Source: Rathayibacter sp. Leaf185
GTDB taxonomy: Bacteria > Actinomycetota > Actinomycetes > Actinomycetales > Microbacteriaceae
Assembly: GCF_001423885.1 (NCBI RefSeq)
Contig: NZ_LMPP01000001.1
Location: 1,217,543-1,281,542 of the forward strand
Length of the DNA stretch: 64,000 bases
Direction of reading: 5' to 3'
Shown here: piece by piece, positions 62,022-64,000 of the stretch
Layout of the letters: each line of letters opens with the position of its first letter
Position numbering within the stretch: position 1 is the stretch's first letter
Position numbers and translations under genes: made by a program
The notes under the pieces: model-generated
The model's input: the letters and a program-made list of their open reading frames with translations, nothing else
Told to the model about the DNA's origin: nothing
Database searches by the model: none

Positions 62022-62819
62022 ATGTCCGACCAGCCGCCCGGGGCAGCTCCCCTCCGCCCGCGCTCGACGCGCAGGCGCGTGCGTCCGCGAACCCGACTCT
62101 CGTTCTTCGGTGTTCTCGGCGAGCTGCTCACGACGGCGGGCGTTCTGGTCCTGCTCTTCCTCGGCTGGCAGCTGTGGTGGAACGACGCGGTGATCGCGGG
62201 GCAGCAGACCTCGGAGGCGGCAGAGCTGCGCGACAGCTGGGGCCCCTCCGATCCGGTCCCCGCGCCGACCGAGGCCGCCGAGGCGGCGCCGGCCGACTTC
62301 GGCACCCCGGTGGTCGCCTCGGCCGCCGCTCTCGACACCTCCTTCGGCAACCTCTACATCCCCCGCTACGGCGAGGGCTGGGTGCGGACGATCGCCGAGG
62401 GGATCGACGCCGCGAACGTCCTCGACGAGGGCAGCATCGGCCACTACCCCGGCACGCAGATGCCCGGCGAGGCCGGCAACTTCGCGCTCGCCGCCCATCG
62501 GAGCGCGTACGGGGGCGGGATGCACCTCATCGACGAGCTGCAGCTGGGCGACGCGATCTACATCGAGACGGCCGACGGCTGGTACACCTACCGGTTCCGC
62601 AACCTCGAATACGTGCAGCCGTCCGACGTGCAGGTGATCGACCCGGTGCCGTGGACGACGGACGTGGTGCCCACGGATCGGCTCATCACCCTGACGAGCT
62701 GCAATCCGCTCTACTCGACGGCCGAGCGCATCATCGCGTACGGCGTCTTCGACTCGTGGCAGCCCCGATCGGCCGGTCCTCCCGCTGAGATCGCGGCCTC
62801 GCTGGCACAGGAGGGCTGA
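62022..62819 (+). CDS. Class E sortase
   Basis: A 265-aa protein from ATG 62022. A basic head and one N-terminal helix (LGELLTTAGVLVLLFLGWQLW) anchor it. The sortase barrel includes GNLYIPRYGEGWVRTIAEG, GHYPGTQMPGEAGNFALAAHRSAYGGGMHLIDEL (catalytic His) and RLITLTSCNPLYSTAERIIAYG (catalytic Cys near 227, Arg after). Class E enzymes prefer LAxTG-type signals, which fits the LASTG protein at 17831. Followed by a 52-aa membrane peptide. Confidence 0.94.
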   Translation: MSDQPPGAAPLRPRSTRRRVRPRTRLSFFGVLGELLTTAGVLVLLFLGWQLWWNDAVIAGQQTSEAAELRDSWGPSDPVPAPTEAAEAAPADFGTPVVASAAALDTSFGNLYIPRYGEGWVRTIAEGIDAANVLDEGSIGHYPGTQMPGEAGNFALAAHRSAYGGGMHLIDELQLGDAIYIETADGWYTYRFRNLEYVQPSDVQVIDPVPWTTDVVPTDRLITLTSCNPLYSTAERIIAYGVFDSWQPRSAGPPAEIAASLAQEG

Positions 62820-62821
62820 TC

Positions 62822-62980
62822 GTGTACGCGGCGCTGTGGCGTGTCCTCCCCGGACCCTGGTGGGTCCGGCTGATCCTCCTGCTGGTGCTCCTCGTTCTCG
62901 TGCTCGCCGCACTGGCCGAGTGGGTGTTCCCGTGGGTGCAGTCGATCGTGCTCGATCAGAACGTCACCGTTCAGGAGTGA
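62822..62980 (+). CDS. Small single-helix membrane protein downstream of sortase
   Basis: A 52-aa protein from GTG 62822, 2 nt after the sortase stop and 22 nt before pabA. VYAALWRVLPGPWWVRLILL precedes the rest of the helix (LVLLVLVLAALAEWVFPW), and the end is QSIVLDQNVTVQE. Small proteins of this kind occur between sortase and pabA in related genomes. Function unknown; tight spacing suggests translational coupling. Confidence 0.75.
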   Translation: MYAALWRVLPGPWWVRLILLLVLLVLVLAALAEWVFPWVQSIVLDQNVTVQE

Positions 62981-63002
62981 GCGTGATCGGGGGTCGATCG
63001 GG

Positions 63003-63596
63003 ATGACCCGGATCCTCGTGATCGATCACTACGACAGCTTCGTCTTCACTCTGGTCGCGTATCTGCGTGAGCTCGGCGCCGAGGTGGAGCTCGTCGAGGC
63101 GGCAGACCTCGTCGTGGGCGATGTCGAGGTGCTCGACGGGGTCGACGGCGTGCTCCTCTCGCCGGGTCCGGGGCGGCCGGGCGATGTCGCAGCGTCGATC
63201 GCGCTCGTCCACCACGCTGTCGCCACCGGTCGCCCGCTGCTCGGAGTGTGCCTCGGTCATCAGGTGATCGCGCAGGCGCTCGGCGGCAGAGTGTCGGAGG
63301 CGCCGGAACTGGTCCACGGACGCACGTCGGCCGTCCTGCACCAGGGAGATCCGCTCTTCACCGGCCTCCCCTCGGGCTTCTCGGCCATGCGCTACCACTC
63401 GCTCGCCGTCGAGCGGGCGTCGTTGCCCGAAGCGCTCGTGGTCACCGCGGCCACGGCGGACGGCGTGGTGATGGGGCTCCGGCACCGCACCGCACCGGTC
63501 CTCGGCGTGCAGTTCCACCCCGAGTCGGTGCTCACCGACAACGGGCGCCGGCTCATCACGAACTGGCTCGTCGAGGTGGGCGAGAACATCACATGA
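63003..63596 (+). CDS. pabA: Glutamine amidotransferase, aminodeoxychorismate/anthranilate synthase component II
   Basis: A 197-aa protein from ATG 63003. Class I amidotransferase: ILVIDHYDSFVFTLVAYL, LLSPGPGRPGD, LLGVCLGHQVIAQALGG (catalytic Cys), SAMRYHSLAV, and VLGVQFHPESVLTDNGRRLITNWL (His and Glu). It supplies ammonia for p-aminobenzoate (folate) or anthranilate. The position near crgA fits the pabA annotation of actinobacteria. The partner PabB/TrpE gene is not in the window. Confidence 0.92.
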   Translation: MTRILVIDHYDSFVFTLVAYLRELGAEVELVEAADLVVGDVEVLDGVDGVLLSPGPGRPGDVAASIALVHHAVATGRPLLGVCLGHQVIAQALGGRVSEAPELVHGRTSAVLHQGDPLFTGLPSGFSAMRYHSLAVERASLPEALVVTAATADGVVMGLRHRTAPVLGVQFHPESVLTDNGRRLITNWLVEVGENIT

Positions 63597-63969
63597 TCTC
63601 TTCCCCTCAATGTCCGAGGAGGAGGGATTCTGCTTATCATCCGATGACTCGTCGGCTAATCCTTTCGATTCTCATCCGGCCTTTTCCGACGAGAGCAACG
63701 AGTCGTCCGCCCGCACGTTGTACCGCGAACGGGGGTAGGATATCCGCGTCAGGGTAGATGCGGATTGCGCCAGAAAAGCGCTATGCAGGTGGTGCAACCG
63801 AGATGGATCGGCGCCGTGACGGGGCTACACACATTTGCTCCCGAGTGAAGCCCCCCAAGGTGGTGTCGCGATATGACGGACAGTTGGCGGAGAGTAGAGC
63901 GCTCTCTCCATGCATAATCAAAGGGCGTCGACAGGGGGTCGAGCGCACACAGACTCTTCGGGAGATCGC
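63597..63969. other. Region without a supported gene, atypical composition
   Basis: About 370 bp with lower G+C than the rest. Open frames crossing it are shadows or lack starts. ATCCGATGACTCGTCGG resembles coding DNA only briefly. It includes AT-rich patches (63621-63680 and around 63912-63930) that could be promoters for the gene beginning at 63970. No hairpin terminator for pabA was clear. Confidence 0.4.
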
Positions 63970-64000
63970 ATGGTGGACTCGATTTCCTGGTCCTATTCGG
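63970..64000 (+). CDS. Possible 5-prime end of a gene running out of the window
   Basis: ATG-GTG-GAC-TCG-ATT-TCC-TGG-TCC begins at 63970 with GGGAG eight bases upstream. Only ten codons (MVDSISWSYS) are visible, so neither identity nor reality can be confirmed. Confidence 0.3.
   Translation, partial: MVDSISWSYS

Overview
The window is high-GC actinobacterial DNA. It holds the chromosomal replication origin region of what looks like a member of Microbacteriaceae (Rathayibacter/Curtobacterium/Clavibacter type). I place it at family level from gene order: cca - DUF6049 - murJ - trxB - trxA - parB - parA - rsmG - jag - yidC - yidD - rnpA - rpmH | dnaA - dnaN - gnd - recF - DUF721 - gyrB - gyrA - DUF3566 - tRNA-Ile - tRNA-Ala ... 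crgA - class E sortase - pabA. Frequent GTG starts, 4-nt stop/start overlaps and TTGTCCACA-like DnaA boxes fit the same group. No species can be named from sequence alone.

Layout. (1) 0-22 kb is accessory and metabolic. It starts with a sugar ABC importer (SIS-domain isomerase, lipoprotein, ATPase, two permeases) divergent from an unusual regulator. A guanine deaminase pair and a foreign-looking 592-aa membrane protein with a cyclotransferase-like start follow. Next is a tightly overlapping seven-gene operon (17.5 to 10.8 kb, minus strand) with an adenosylhomocysteinase-like protein, a Rossmann partner, an ECF transporter, an amidohydrolase and a cupin. The block ends with an ice-binding-type cell-wall protein with a long Thr-Pro repeat, a LacI regulator and an F420-type oxidoreductase. 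(2) 22.5-28.3 kb: a Fic remnant, dnaB, rplI-rpsR-ssb-rpsF and cca, all minus strand. (3) 28.4-37.3 kb: DUF6049, murJ, a Pr6Pr membrane protein, trxB-trxA behind a SigR/SigH-type promoter, an aminotransferase and a D-Ala-D-Ala ligase homolog. (4) 34.8-39.8 kb: four parS sites around parAB. (5) 39.9-43.1 kb: rsmG to rpmH. (6) 43.1-45.5 kb: dnaA with DnaA boxes on both sides; the 45.0-45.4 kb part is the best oriC candidate. (7) 45.5-55.3 kb: dnaN to DUF3566. (8) 55.3-63.6 kb: two tRNAs, an intact Fic protein, small redox and Nudix genes, a cyclophilin, rhomboid, a PrmC-like methyltransferase, crgA, a sortase and pabA.

The core genes work as the standard replication-initiation, segregation, translation and envelope set. 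The most unusual content is the seven-gene ECF operon. Its adenosylhomocysteinase homolog resembles the archaeal/Thermotoga clade, but both positions that are normally catalytic histidines read as valine. It is paired with a COG0402-type deaminase and its own importer. That suggests uptake and breakdown of an unidentified nucleoside thioether or related compound, possibly by a deaminate-then-cleave route like the inosylhomocysteine pathway of methanogens. This is inference, not demonstrated.
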